64,000 nt of DNA from Cheilinus undulatus (GCF_018320785.1 NC_054877.1:22736329-22800328); one strand, 5' to 3'; numbered from the stretch's first letter, positions 12,522-26,221 are shown. Notes: generated by a model from the letters alone, not told the origin. Numbers and translations are program-made.

Positions 12522-14876
12522 GTATGATTACATATGGCCAGGCCTTGACATTTGGAATATATAGGTATGTTGTTGCATTATGGGGCAAGGTGACTTCTTA
12601 TGAAAAAAACCCACAAGCATGAAAAAGTGGAGGCAATTTACTAAAATAAGGAGCAAATTGAGGCTTTTTCACCTCTCAGCTTCAGATTCTACTGTTACAC
12701 TTCGTCTCAGCTCCGTTTGGCAGCAGCTTTTCATACCATCCTACTTAAATTTCCTCCATAGCCATGAATGTAACAGGAGATGTTATTTTTGACACTGAGA
12801 AAATGGGGAGGGAGGTCATGTTGGCCCCTATTAATAATGACTGTCCTGGGACTCTTTCCACAGCTTTGGCTGCCCTCTGCTGGTTAAAGGCTGCACTCCT
12901 CTCCTTCTCTAATGGTGTGTTTGCACATGAACTACAGAAAACCACAAAAACAACCACAGCAAGTTCTATTATGACATCTATTTTTGCATGGGTGGTCCTG
13001 TTTTTGCATTGTTGAACTCGGTGACAGCAGCTCTTGCGAATGCAAAACGACAGCGCCGGCCTGACGTCGGCCAGTTGGAGAAGTTTTGCTTAGGTCAGTC
13101 TGTCAGCGACCCATCAAAGCAAACTGCACCGGCCAAACTGAGCTCGCAGATATTGAATGGTTTTCTCAAACTGGCAGAACATTTCAGTCTGCGAGAAGGC
13201 TGCCATGGTGAAATGACAGGGAGTAAAGGCAATACTGGTTTCAGCTCTGAATGGTATATGAGGTGTTCAAAGACTTACTTTTGTTAGTGGAAGGCATCCA
13301 GACATGGAGAGACTGGGAAGGATACAGGTGTTTGTGCCTCGACATGCAGCCACTCTGCAATAATTTTCTGCTGAGTTTTTGGAAAGTGGGTTCCCGTTTG
13401 GAGGCAATCAGCAGATGTGAGTTCTGTGGGCCTGCAGGTTGTTGGTCACTAACTCCCAGACAGGAGGGAGGAGGGGGATCTGCTGAGACAGCACATAAGG
13501 GAAAGGTTAAGTCCATGATTGAGCATATTAAAAAGTCTTGCTTGTATTTGTGTACTTTTAGCAAGCAAAACTCCCATGCTCTGCTAATATTCATGTCCAA
13601 AAAGGAGGCGGCTACAAATAACCTTTAGGTTCAAATTTCTGGAGAACTCAAAACAAAAAACAAGCTTCTAAAAAAAAATCCAAGCACCTTTTAAGCTGAA
13701 AGGAATTCTAAAGATGGCTTTCAAGTCTCTACAAAAAGTCGCCTGATCTGAAACAAAAGCTGGAACAGTGGGGGAAAAGGGGGATTGTGGGTCCTGACTC
13801 CAAAATGTTTGTGTAGGGTCTTCAACATTTGACAGCAGCAGGATATGTGTGGGCCATTGTTAGTCCCTCTGAGTGCTACCTCAGTGGTACAACTTCCTCT
13901 TCTTCCACTGACCGCTTTGCCCACTCAGGCAAACACACAACAACATGCACACATTAATCACAACTACGCATTACTCTGTCATGTGTTGGTGACTTATTTT
14001 GAAAAAGTTTGGAGTTGAAATAATAATTTATCATTTTGTATCATCATCAAATCATCTAATTTGTTATTTATACCTTTTGTTTGCAACCAGTCTCTCTGGA
14101 AACACAGCTGTTTAGTGAAGTCAAAGCTTTGGCATGTGCAAGAATTATAGCCTATCTAATGTAAAAATAAACTTTAATTTCACCTAATAAAAACAAAACA
14201 ACAGACATTTAAGTAAAATTATTGTAAAAGTGTTCAAATTATTGCAAATAAAACATCAATTTTGATAAGGCTGGTCACTATTTTTAATTTGAACCATGAT
14301 AAATGACTGAAATACAAAGACAAAAAAATAAATAAATAAACAGATCTTTGATACGTTTGAAACGTAAGAACAAATCCTGATTATCTTGTACCAGTGTGAT
14401 TTTTTATTATTTCACATTCCCTTTCTCTGCAAAGCTCTGAAAAAATCACCTTTTATATTTTCTCTTTAATTTACCATAAGTCCCATTGGGATAAGAAAGA
14501 CATTTTTTCAGATTAGATCTGTTATCGTTCCTCTGCTTTGAAAAGGTTTTAAGAAAGATCACGACTCACTCACATATAATAAAAACAAAGATAACACAAG
14601 AAAGGGCACCATGAAAAACATGAAAACCACATATAAAATACAATTAAAAATGTGATCCATACATGAAGAATTTTTTAAAACATGATGATATGAAATAAAG
14701 TGAATATGCACAGGGCAACTGATGCCTGACCTGGCCATGGTTGCAGTCTAACAAACCCACAAACACATAAACAAAGCTAAAATAACACCATCAAAATCAC
14801 GTAATACAGGCTGTAAGTGCAAAGGGGCCTTTCAAAAACTAAATGCCTAAATGCAGTGGTGATAAGTTGTTTTTGG
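12522..14876. other. No confirmed gene
   Basis: Downstream of the candidate exon. It holds a strong CTCF-type motif on the minus strand at 12870-12883 (CCAGCAGAGGGCAG). A possible small exon at about 13031-13092 is bounded by GACAGCAG and G|GTCAGT, phase 1 in and out, with a weak pyrimidine tract. Frames at 13241-13628 on both strands overlap and have no domains. Confidence 0.3.
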
Positions 14877-15615
14877 AAACACTTTATTTCAGTGGAGTCT
14901 AATAGTCTAGTAATTTTATGATAATAAGTGGTAATATGTCTAGTAATTTCTCAAGAACAGGGTGGTAATTACCTTGTAATAAGTTGGCATTTTGTCCTGT
15001 AATAACTTGGAAATGTGGTAATATTGAGGAAATATTTACCTACTGATAATGTTTTAATTACTAGTTCCAAGTAGTTTCTTGTCATATTGTTGTAATTAGT
15101 TGGTATTTTACCCTAATCCCCTAACCCTATAAAAACTACTTGAATTTATTTATTTAGGATTGGATCACTTTAATTTAAGGGACCAAACTAAAGAAATTAC
15201 CTGGAAATCATCAAGCAACTTATATAGAAAATGGTCTTCTTATTTCTAAGAAACTATTTTTTAAAATGCCACCTTTTCATCAGAGAACTGCCACAATATT
15301 ACAGGAGGTAGGATTGGAGGGTTAGAGCATTAGGGTTAGGCTTAGATTATTGCCAGAGAATTTCCACATTATTAGGTGGGTTAGGGTAAAATACCACCTA
15401 ATTACCAGAGAACTGACACAATATTATGAGGAATTAATTTATAAACAGTACATAATTATGATCTCCTTATCATTACTGAATTATTACTTGGTAAAATACC
15501 AGCTTATTATGAGGGAATTAACACCTTATTCTTGGGTTAACCCTAACCTCTTATTCTAGATAATTACCTTTATTTCTGTAAAATAACTAGGTAATTAGGG
15601 CCTACTAAAAATAGC
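14877..15615. repeat. Foldback-like element (copy 2, longer)
   Basis: About 740 bp of AT-rich DNA made of GTAATTA/TAATTAC-type words. The left end (CACTTTATTTCAGTGGAGTC) and right end (TAATTAGGGCCTACTAAAAATAG) are roughly inverted. The part from 15165 is parallel to the copy at 2140-2450. Short TTAGGG-like words (15320-15380) and CCCTAA words (15115, 15540) occur in both orientations as part of the element, not as true telomere sequence. Open frames here are chance. Confidence 0.6.
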
Positions 15616-17339
15616 ACTACCTTGTTTTCTTTTTCTTGCTTATTCTATTTTCTTTCATTCATTTTTGTTATCTTTCGTTTTAATATCTTTATGCTTTCTT
15701 TTGGTGCTTTCAATGTTATAAATGTCCTGTTTTTTCCGTCTGTAAAGCACCTTAAGTAACTCTGTGACTCGCCTTGTTTCTGTCACGAAATTATTCCTCA
15801 TACTCTTAGATATATGCTGAATTATGTCAGTTATTCTTATTTAAGATTTGTCTTGTGTAAGATGCATTACAGTTCTATCAAAATTCTGGGTGCAATACAG
15901 AGCAGTATTTTTAGATATGTTAAATATAATTTAGTTTTTATATGATTTTCAGTCAATGAAACATCACAGTGGGATATAGAATATATGCTGAAAAATGTTT
16001 TGCTGAAGATATAGACATTTACAGAGTTTACAGATGTGCTGCATCATTTGTGTGCATATATGAGGCAGAAAATATTGTAAAATTAGTTCCTATTATTTAA
16101 TGGAATATCAACCTCTTGGACCAGCATTTGGAATTGCATGGATAATTGAATAAACTTCTCTTCTTTTAATATAACAATTTCAGTGTTACCAGAAACATCT
16201 ACCTGTCAGTGCTTCCCAGCTGCTATAAATTCCCCGGCCTCTACCAGTAAAAGCATGAACATCATCCAAACTCCCCTGAACAGACACCGATGCAGTAAAT
16301 CTTTTGGCCTGTGCTGCCTGCCACACAACACATAAAATGTCTCCCTTAAAATGGGCTCTTTGTGTGGTCAAGTGAATATGGCCTGAAGAATGAACCGCAG
16401 CACTGTGACTCTTTTCCTGTTTCCCTGGTCTAAAAGCAGACTGGACTTAAAAATGAAGGCAGGCCCAGGAAAAAATGCCAACCAAGAAGAGAGCAGCAAA
16501 GCTGGCTGAAACATGGTCAGATATCAGATTTACCTCAGGGGTTTTACCTAACCCCCAAAGATCTGAACTCCAGTGGATGTTTATGTTACTCAACAATAAC
16601 ACAAATGAGGTTATTAAGCTGCTGTGGTTGTAAAATGCTCTCAAAATATGCAGCTTTGCATTTTTTTTTTCTTATTGTTTTTACAGCGGTGCATTATGAC
16701 ATGACAGCCACAAATGGACGTGAAAAAATAAAGCTTTAGCTGTTTTTGCACCTTAGTCTGACCCTTGTCTCTTAATTTCAGAGACTTGTCATCAAACAAA
16801 TCTTTCTCTTCTGTCTCAAATCGTGGGAAACATTTCACACAACAATAGCATCAGTCTTAAGGGTTGCCATTTGGGTGCCTTGTTCAGTGTTTTTGTTGGC
16901 GGTGAAAGCTGTTTTTGGGAGTCGGACAGATCAGGCTAAGGGTTTTTTCTGAGGATTTTTTTCCGCTCAGTTCGTGCTGCTGGGGACGAGGCTCAGATCA
17001 TCGATCACTGTGCACAGCGGAGGAGGACAGACACCGTGGGTGGGATGGGAGAACATTGCCAAGAGATGTACAATATGGATGTATTTGCAGCTTATGTATG
17101 TCTAGCATTTGTAACATTGAAAAAATGTGAGCATACGTGTAAATCTGTGGGAGCAGATCCAATAAAACATGACAGGAGTATGTTGTGGGCAGGATAAGTA
17201 GATGTTTGTGTGGTTTGGGGTCAATAAGGAGTTCATTTGTCTAGCTGCAGAGGTCTGAAGTGATAAAAACACACACACTAGCAGCATGTTCATACACCAA
17301 CGCCTGCTTGCATTAGCACACTAACCTCAGACACAGAGA
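15616..17339. other. No gene seen
   Basis: AT-rich sequence. The frame at 16915-17130 (plus) sits in a slightly GC-rich patch but has no recognisable domain or clear splice boundaries. Confidence 0.4.
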
Positions 17340-17790
17340 ACACGCTCCCTCAGCCTGTTTGAACAGGACGCTTGGCTCCATTTAGTCCCCTCACTAAAGA
17401 CTCCTCAGCAAGAGCCTAAGCATAAAAGAACGGAGCACTGAGGCCTGATGGATGACGGCTCTTTCCAACACAGAGACCTCTCAGCAGGGCTGGCAGACTG
17501 AACAGAGACCCCGTGCAGGCCGAGGGGTGAGCCAGAGGGACGAGTAAATACAAAGCTGATGGAAAGGGCCCCAAATCGGGACCGGCTGACCAGCAGTAGG
17601 GCCCGAATGGGAGGTGATACGGAGCCAAGCAGATGACCGAGCAGCAGGGAGGCTCTCAGATCATTAAAGGCTTCAGCTTGGCCATTTGATCAGTGGAGAA
17701 ACCACCGACTGAAAACACTGAGCGCAGCAAGATGCTGTGTTTCCCCCTCGTCTGGATATCAATCTGTGTGTGGGTGGGAGCTGGCTGTTT
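17340..17790. promoter_or_regulatory. Candidate conserved non-coding block
   Basis: High-complexity, GC-richer island flanked by AT-rich DNA, with no repeat signature and no exon. The segment around 17650-17690 (ATCATTAAAGGCTTCAGCTT) resembles the homeodomain/HMG-word density of enhancers. Conservation not tested. Confidence 0.25.
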
Positions 17791-19588
17791 GCATTTCAAA
17801 AGTCATGTTAGACTGTTACTGCATAAATGGGTCCTAGAATTAAAGTGGGCATGGCCCCTTCACAAAATTCTGAACAAATATGAGCAACTCAGACATTTAT
17901 GATGGTTTAAGAATAATTAGGTTGGAGCTATACAGGTTGCTTACATACATGTGTATAGATTGTCTTCTTTTAAACTGCATTAAAAATATTTAACAACATA
18001 GAAGCAAACTGTACAAACATATGTATGAATCAATTCAAAGTAACAGTACATCATATCATAGCAAGTGACTTTTTAGCTAATGTACAGTTAGCCTGTTAGC
18101 ATTGGCGTCTATTAGCATATCAAGAAAAATAAATACATCCCCTTCCAGACAGGAAGTCTGTCTCATATTCAGGCTCAATAAGCTTAATATTGACTATTGT
18201 TAATCTTTTTTTAGGTCTCAGACTGTTTATATCACAACTTACTTGTATATTATGGCTCATCAAGTTAGCACTTGAATTTGTGACAAAGCATATTAGTATG
18301 GCTGATGCAGAATAAGGTGTCTCTGCTGAGGTTTAGAGATAAAGTACAAAAGTGTACTAGGGCAACACTAGAAAGACAAATAAAGAAGATCAGGTAGTTT
18401 TCCAGAAAAAAAGTAGAATTTTTTGTGGGGAAGAAATAAGGTTTTGAGATTATAAAGTAGAATATTTAAAAGAAAACCAATTTTTTTTTTATTCTTTGTA
18501 ACAAAGTATAATTACGATTAGATAAGGTTAATCATGACCCTTTTGGGTTTCCTACCTCACCAGCACATTCTTCACCTTACTCTAACTCAATTTCACAACA
18601 AACTGTAAAACTCATGCAAATAAACAAATAAATAAACCAGAATTACCAGGTAAAAAAGGAATAATTTTAAAGAAAAAAAAACTTGAAATTTTCAACTTTA
18701 AAATGTCATAAATGTTTACATTTTAAACTAAAAAAGTTTCAGGTTTATACTGTAATCATATACTTATAATATTTAAATTCAGAAATTTACCAGGATACAA
18801 ACTAAAAACAGTGGTTGGATATCCTGAGTTTACAAAAACATCTTTCTTTCCATATGACAATGATAATGAGATAATTCTGGACTAAAACCACAAGTGCTTC
18901 TCTATTGTCCAATCTCAGGGAACAGTATCTAGTTTGATTAGGCTCTCAACTGCTGTACTAAAACTGCTTTATCTGGTAACGTATGAAGTTTTTTTTCCAC
19001 CCAACTGGCTATTTTTGATTTTATAATCTTAAATATTCTAAGATTTGGTTCTTGCAACATAAAAAAAATTCAAATCCAAAATTTTTGAGGATTTCTCATA
19101 AATCTATAACCTTTTAATCTAAAAAAAAAAATCAAGTTTTTTTTTCTCGTTCTTTTGAGCGTGGCTAAAATATGCTGTTGTACTAAAAAATCTATATATT
19201 GTCATTTTTATTGTTAAATTATTTTAGGTGTTAAAAATCCAACAAAATGTACTTTTGCTCACTCATAACCTTCATTTGAACCACAGAGTAATAATAAATA
19301 CCAAAACCTAGCATAACAGCTACTAGAAATGAAGATATTAAGTCACACGGAAAAGATTGCTTGCATTAACAAATATTAGCCACATTTGCTTTCAGTCACA
19401 CAAGACAAACCAATAATGTATTTCTAATCCCATACTGTAGGCTATACAAAACACTACAGTATACTATAAGCATACTGTATTACAGTACACTTAAATGCTA
19501 CTTAGATGCTACTTCTTTTCATTAGGAGGATTAATGCTAGCTGGGGAAAATGAAGGTTGACGAAACCTCTCCCTATTGCTAAGCCTGT
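17791..19588. other. No gene seen
   Basis: Very AT-rich with A and T runs; no exon, RNA gene or named repeat recognised. Confidence 0.5.
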
Positions 19589-19613
19589 TCTCTCTCTCTC
19601 TCTCTCTCTCTCT
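19589..19613. repeat. (TC)n microsatellite
   Basis: Perfect dinucleotide run of about 25 bp. Confidence 0.95.
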
Positions 19614-19679
19614 ATTCTAATCTGTCTCATTTTCCCTCTTTTTTAATTTCTCTTTCTCTTATTTATGTGTGATGTTTGT

Positions 19680-20035
19680 ACTATAATTGTTGCACTGTAA
19701 TCATGAGTGGTGTTAAGGAAGGTAGTATCGGCATTGTCACTACCTGGAGCTTGCATGTACGGAGCCTGGGTCTGTTGAAGGTGGCATGCTGTTGAGGCTG
19801 TGTGGGCCATGTGGTAAGATAGGTAAGATGATGTCTCCGTGTTGGCATGGTGGGTGCTGGGAGCCGGCATGGAGGGGGGTGGCTCTGGGACACTGAAGAT
19901 CACTGTTCAGCCCTCTGGAGGTGTCATAGGACTTACTGGACGAGACACTGACGAAGGAGGGTTGCCACTTGACAACCCTGGTGAAAGTGGGTTTCTTACT
20001 ACCCATCAGTCTGCACGGTTTACATGTGAAGGCAA
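19680..20035. repeat. Possible LINE-derived fragment
   Basis: The phrases GGGTGGCTCTGGGACACTGA, CCCTCTGGAGGTGTCATAGG and GACGAGACACTGACGAAGG look like a decayed dispersed element rather than unique DNA and recall non-LTR retroelement leader sequence. No reverse transcriptase is present. Short frames on both strands (19643-20069) are shadows of this segment. Class uncertain. Confidence 0.3.
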
Positions 20036-20339
20036 ATAGTAATGGATTAGGGACTTCTTCACTGAGCACTGATCCTCTTTATAGGGCACAAGTATCTTGT
20101 GTTTCATTCAAATTTTTTTAACAGTGGATGTTTAGTGATTATAATCAAATTTCAAAGTTATTTTCACTCACGACTGAATTCATTTCCCTTGTGTTTTATG
20201 TTAACATTATTTGCTTCAGTGAAATAAAATTGTGTAGCCGTAAATCCCTTTTTCTTGATTGAAATGTGCAGCTGTTGCTAATAACATGTTAGCTAGTGGA
20301 TGCTTATGTTAGCTAGCCCACTAGCATGCTAGGAGTATG

Positions 20340-20905
20340 ATGTCCGTTATGTCACCGATACAGTGTTCATCATAGACTGTAGAAAGTATTGGACAAACCG
20401 TGTGTGACATCAGTCTTCTGCTTACAATAGCGTTTGAAGCCAATCCATGGACGCTTCCATATTGAAATCGCAGTCACAACCGAACTTTGGATCAACCTAA
20501 CGGCTCGCCCACTAAGCACGACTTCCTGTCAGCCTGCTAGCTAGCATTCTGGTTGACAGAAACGGAGCCTCTGCCTGCTGAGCTAACTGTCAATCAAATG
20601 AGATGCACCCATCAGCTTTCATCCTAAATATAATCCAAACGATCGTGGTACAAAAACATTCACCCCCCGTACAGTGGGAACACAATAAGACACTAGCTAA
20701 TGAGACACGTTTGGTGTTTTGAATCAGGCTGTAAACCAGTTTATTTTGTGTGTCAAAACCAGCTGTTTAACATGTGCAGACGGGACTTCCGGTGTTCCTG
20801 CAGCCAGCCTCAAGTGGACACTTGCAGTATAGCAATTTTTTGCACTTCCGCATTGGCTTCATTTTTTAGCACTGGAGGTTGCCGCTTGGTTCATTGACGA
20901 TGCAA
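20340..20905. repeat. Dispersed non-autonomous repeat
   Basis: Starts near CATAGACTGTAGAAAGTA and ends GGAGGTTGCCGCTTGG. In between lie TGACATCA, CCAATCCATGGACG, GCTAGCTAGCAT and GACTTCCGGTGTTCCTGCAG. I recognise the end phrases as belonging to a repeat frequent in spiny-rayed fish. Frame 20700-20897 lies inside it and is not a gene. Confidence 0.55.
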
Positions 20906-22163
20906 AGTAGTATACTGCATTTGAGTATACTTTTAGTTTGAATGTCAAAGTATTCAGTATGCAGTACAGAAGTATGTGATTAGAAACAAACTGCAAATTT
21001 TGCTTAACTTTAGCCTAAATGAAACCAACTGTTATGAATGCAACTTAGATAATCCCAATTAATGGAGTTGAGGTCACTGCATCCAAACGTGAAAACACAA
21101 CCATAAGCTGAGCAGTAAACCAGAGGCGAATAAATGGTAGCTGCGTGTACCTGGTGTGAAGTCTGGACCTCGTCCACAGCGTCCTTCCTTGGTTACCCGA
21201 CAAGCACAGTCTTTGGCTCCCACAAGCTGCCAGCCCCGTCTGGTTGGTTTCGTTCAGGTTTTGTTGTGTGGTGGTGGAGAGGTGGTGGAAACCGTGGTGC
21301 AGGTTTAAAAACGCACGGGCTAAACTCATGTAGCTAAGTGAGCACGGTGCAGGCTGAACAACTTCACATGTTGGTCCATCAGATGTAAGAGTGAAGTAGT
21401 CCTTTACGACGTCTCTATAGCATGGCTGTGCAGCTGCTGCAAATCCCCGCTGCTGTCTGTACAGGTGTCCCCAATTTTACAATCAACCGGTTTTCAAACA
21501 CACAGACCAGAAGTGAAGTCTCCCAACACCGACCAGTGTTGCTGGGATTTGTGGTCTGTATTTCCCAGGCTTTACCTGACAATATATTTATACACAGCTG
21601 CTGCATCTCTGTTTAATACCAGCTCATAGTTTCAGGGGAAAAGAAACGTGAGAAAGAGAAAAGACTCCAAACCTATCCGTAACACCAACAAAATAAGAGT
21701 TAATAGTAAAAGCTGGCTTTACAATGACAGACAAAAAGAAGAGACATCAAGAGCAGGACTAACACTTCAGACATTTGCTAACACTAGCTAAATTAGCTTC
21801 TGGTCATACAACAGCAGATGTAGCAAGTTTAAGCTAATATTAGCTACACTGGCAACAGGTCATACCTCACCAAGCAATATTAGCTAACACTAGCTAACGA
21901 TGGCAACATTAGCCTCTGGCCTACCCAGATAAAGCAGATGAGTTTAGTTCATTTCCAAATGAAGGCATGTCATTTTTTATTTTGCTTTTAATTGAGTAAA
22001 ATAGAGAGTTTCTTCTTTCCCAATAACAAATCTGCTAAAATATCAAAGAATGGTGGAAACATGTAAGAGGAAAAATGTGGTCCTACATAAAGACTAATGT
22101 TATCAGTGATATCAGGTTTAAGAGGACTTCTTCAGGGGAAAACTATGAAGGGATAATTGGATA
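20906..22163. other. Unassigned DNA with a GCTAA-rich patch
   Basis: 21045-21606 is GC-richer with overlapping short frames on both strands and no domain. 21775-21925 is rich in TTAGCTAA/GCTAACAC words in degenerate tandem, reminiscent of 26821-27390. No gene supported. Confidence 0.4.
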
Positions 22164-23275
22164 TTGTGCTGTTATTGGTGGCAAACCTCAGCAGCTTTAA
22201 AAACAGATCACTCACCCAGCATGTTCCCACCGCTGGACGTGACAACACGTGTACTGCCATTAACTGAACATAAACGTGGTCTACCCCCAACCCCACCCCT
22301 CGCAAATCAGAACCACCTGCCCCCCGGCCCTGAGAACTGGCTGCTCCTCTCTCTGGACCTCCTTGGAGATGGAGAGCGCCTCTTATTTGGACAAACGTCA
22401 GGGCCAGCTCCAGGGCTCTTACATGAAAAGCAGAGCAGCAAGGAGAATCTTACCCTTCATGAAGCCTCCTCCAACCCCAGACCCTGTCTCCTCCCTTCTG
22501 AGCAGGGCCCAATATTTTTTAATTACGTACAGGAAACTCCAGTTACAAAGGACACTTTCTTAGTGGATCTGCAGGGAGGCTGAGAGGAGTTCTGGGGTCA
22601 CCCTCATCTTCTTCCAAAGTGTGTGTGGGCGGTAGGTGTATTGGCTAACAAACTAGAGATCATGCCACCCAGAGATTGGGGTCACTACTGACAGCCTGCT
22701 TTCCCAAAGCCAAGATGGCACCTGGCCTGGCAATTCCCTCTAAACAAATAAAGAGAAACACCAAAACTACACAGCCATCACCTTTTACCAAAATTAATCC
22801 ACATCCAAAACCAAAATCTAGAACAAATCCTATAATACACTCCCCTTCACATATATTGCATAATAACACCTGTCCATATCAATAATATCATACTTAACAG
22901 TGCAAAAAAGTAGACTTGTCAGTACATTTTCTTTCCATCCTCAGCTTCTTAGCTCTGGTGGTCTCTAACTGACAGGAACTCAGACACTATTTGTTATTTT
23001 TAGGCCCAATAAGTCCATCTGGTTTTGGTTTGGCTCCTCGAGATCGCCCCTGGAGATGTGGATGGAGGGGACTTAAGGGTGAGGCGAGGTGGTGGAGGGG
23101 CAGTTCTTCTAGGAGGCTTTTTTTCTCCTTCTAAATTGAATTTCTCACCATTCCAACCTGGGCCTTGGACCAAGGGTAGAGCGAGAGCCTGTGCTCAGCT
23201 TCCAACCCTCAGGGTCCTGGAAATCTATGTGCAAAAAGTAAAAGTCAGAAAGAAGGCGAAGACATCTTGAAAGAA
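22164..23275. other. Unassigned, possibly transcribed or repeat-derived segment
   Basis: Contains an open frame of 139 codons (22164-22583, plus) that is Pro/Leu-rich, plus overlapping frames in another register, and later frames at 22676-22885 and 23025-23270. No domain is recognised and the length is compatible with chance in GC-richer DNA, so it is not called as a gene. Confidence 0.3.
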
Positions 23276-26162
23276 ATCAGTTTCACCTGTTCATCAAATG
23301 ACTTATACAGTATGTAGTAATTGCTAATAAGTGACTCAGACTCTCTCTGCCTGGGTTAGTTATCTAGAAGAGTGTGTGAACTCTCTCTGAACCAGATCCT
23401 CACATGAAATGCTTTTGTGTGGAATGAAATGGTGTTTTAAAATAAACAAACGGTAGACTAAACAAAGCTTCCAGTCTTTGATAGGAATCCAGGGTGGAAA
23501 GTATTTTAATTTCATGAATTAAAAACAACCAGATATACCCCTGAAATAATTATTTCTATGTTATAATATCTAAATGTATAATGTGAATTTCATAATAGAC
23601 AATAAAACAATTTTACCATCACAAAAAAGAGGAAAACTTTTCCATAAAAAAGCTAACCTCTGTAAAGATCTGTGAAGTGTTCATGGTTGTAGCCTACATG
23701 TAGTAGCCAGACTACCTGTCAAAATTGTCTTCAACAACAAAATTCACAACTCAAATTCAAAAAAAGTTGGGGCCCTTTGTGAAATGAAAATTGGTAGTCT
23801 GTGGTTGTGATTAACAATATGGGTTTATGAGATTAACAAATCATTGCATTCTGTTTTTATTTACAGAGCCTAGGTTTTACATGACCTAACTTTGTGGACC
23901 TGCGGTTATACATTTTTTCAGAAATGTTCTCAGTATTTAATTGTATGGAAACCATACAAGTCTTTTTTTCTGTTTGTGTGATGAATGAAAAAGTACACCT
24001 TAAGTATGTGTACATCTCTTGTAAGTGTACAGTATAGCCAATAGGAAAGTGTTCTACAGTTACAAAGTAAATTGCCAAACTTATCGCTTTAACTCCACTA
24101 TATTTGAAGGAAAACATACACATGACTCCACTACATTTCTATGAGTCTCCTTTTGCTCTGAAGTGGAATGATTGAATTTCTTTTTTTTTTCTAAAATCCA
24201 GTCAGAGAGACAATAAAGTGTGTGTGTGTATTTCTGCATGTGGTTTGCCTATGTGGTGTTTCTGTACCTGTAGGTTGCATGTCTCCATAGTTGAACACAG
24301 AGCAAATGAGCAAATTTCTGTCAGATCAGGTAGTTCATTTGATGGTTGCAGCGGAGATGACTTGTATCTTTACTACCCATGTTTTCTCAACTATCAACCA
24401 CTATCAATCTCAACATTTCTATGGTTAATCACAATTCATCTTTTTGCCACATTGTAAAATTCCAATATTTTACATTTAAAATTTAATGTGTTTCAATTTG
24501 AATTCTTGTACTATCTAAGGATGATTGACATCCTGTTTGGGTACAGATCAGCTTTTATTTTGAACGAAAGTAAGGAATTTACGGTAGACTGAACATTATG
24601 ATACAAACTTAACCACTGAAAAAAGGGACTTTTTATGGTTTGAAAAGGGAATAAGGGAACAGTTAAAAGTTAAATGTTTGGTCTCATGACATTTGAAAAC
24701 ATTTGATTTTACTCTGTTTTCCCATAATAAGGATTTCTTAGTCTATTTATCTCCCTTTACAACACCATTCTCCCATCATAATGAGTTGATTTTAGTCAGT
24801 GGTTTTTTTACAAGATCTTTAAAAAAAAAAAGACTCTCTATCAAAGAAAATCAGAGCTATTATATCAGGATAAGGACATAGATTACAATTTTGAGGAAAA
24901 ACAGCTGGAAATCACTCATAAGTACAGGAAAACAGAATAAAATAAAATGTGTTAATTTATTTCCTATTAGGCCTTTTGTATTAAAGCATTTCAAAAACAT
25001 TTTTAAATTTTTTTTGGAGTTGAATTTTTCCGTCATGGGTAACTCACTTCTGTTATCTCCTGTTACAATCTTTGAAAAGACAAATTTATGAGTTATCATC
25101 ATTTTTTAAAATTTCTTCATGACATTTAATGTTCTCAAAACAGCTATTTCTAGCTGTCTGTGTCTTTCTTGTCCACTTTCTGAGAAGAACCTCTACCATA
25201 GCAGGCAGAGCTCTATATATTTCAGACTATCATACAGATAGGACACGGTTTCCATCTGTCTCATCTATCTTTCTTGTCCAGACATGGTGCAGGACATATA
25301 AATCAAGAAAAAAAAAGAAAATAACCCAGAACTGGGAATTATTTTGTTGACCCTTGCTATTTTATGGCTATGACATTCCCAAACTACTAGATGTAAAAGT
25401 AGTCAGCTACTTTGTTGCTCTGCTTGATGGTGGCACAGTTTGCTTTTCTGGTATTTCTGTACAATTAAATACATGTTTTCCCATGGTACTCCCCCATAAA
25501 GTCTGCACTTATCCCTGAGTAACCCTGTGGCTTTTGTAAAATGAGACGTTGCTGTCTTTAAAATGACACAGCAGGCTGAATGTAAAGGTATATTTTGTGG
25601 AAATTTAGCTTGAAATGTACACATGGCTTTCAACAAGTCCATTTGCTTCTTCTCACTGACATTTTTCCTCATTTGTTCTGTGCCTCAGTCCTTCCTCTGA
25701 CCTCTGCAAAAACCGAGGATACCCATTTTTTTCCTGCACAGTATGCAGGCCAAAGCTCCATTCCCCCCGACATCATCATCATCATCCCACACACTCTGTT
25801 TATTTTCTCAGGTGAACAAACTGTGTTGCTCATGCTGGCTCCCTCAGATGCTCTTTATTAGGCTCCTGGAATCAGCTGTACTTTCATCTGGAGTAAGACT
25901 GAGTTTGTGTGTGTAAGGTTGGAACTGAGATTGGTGAATTATTCCCAAAAATAGTTTGCAACATTGTCACAGTCAGAAGAAGTCTAAAGTTGTTACAAGG
26001 TATTGGAAAAGCAAAACGTCCCCAGAATAGAACAAGGAAATATGCTTGGAAAATGTGGTTTATGTTGGACTAGAATTAGAACTGGGTGATACAGGTCTCT
26101 TAAACCCCACCTCCAACGCCCTGGGGCCACTCCCCCAAGTCCTGCCTTTTGATGCTCATTCA
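23276..26162. other. No gene seen
   Basis: AT-rich. Frames here are short, often overlapping on opposite strands, and lack domains; a GT-rich stretch lies at 24219-24230. No RNA gene recognised. Confidence 0.45.
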
Positions 26163-26221
26163 GGGTTATTGTTAGGGTCTGGGTTAGGGTTTGGGTTAGG
26201 GTTTGCTAGGGTTAGGGTTAG
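26163..26221. repeat. Interstitial telomere-like repeat
   Basis: About 59 bp of degenerate GGGTTA/GGGTTT units, including GGGTTAGGGTT three times, close to the vertebrate telomere unit TTAGGG. It is internal to the chromosome here. Confidence 0.75.

Noticed and set aside
15115..15545. Telomere-like TTAGGG/CCCTAA words as an interstitial telomere
   Set aside because: They occur in both orientations as parts of the foldback-like element.
22164..22583. 139-codon plus-strand frame
   Set aside because: No domain or splice context, and another register is open across much of the same segment; kept only as an unassigned segment.
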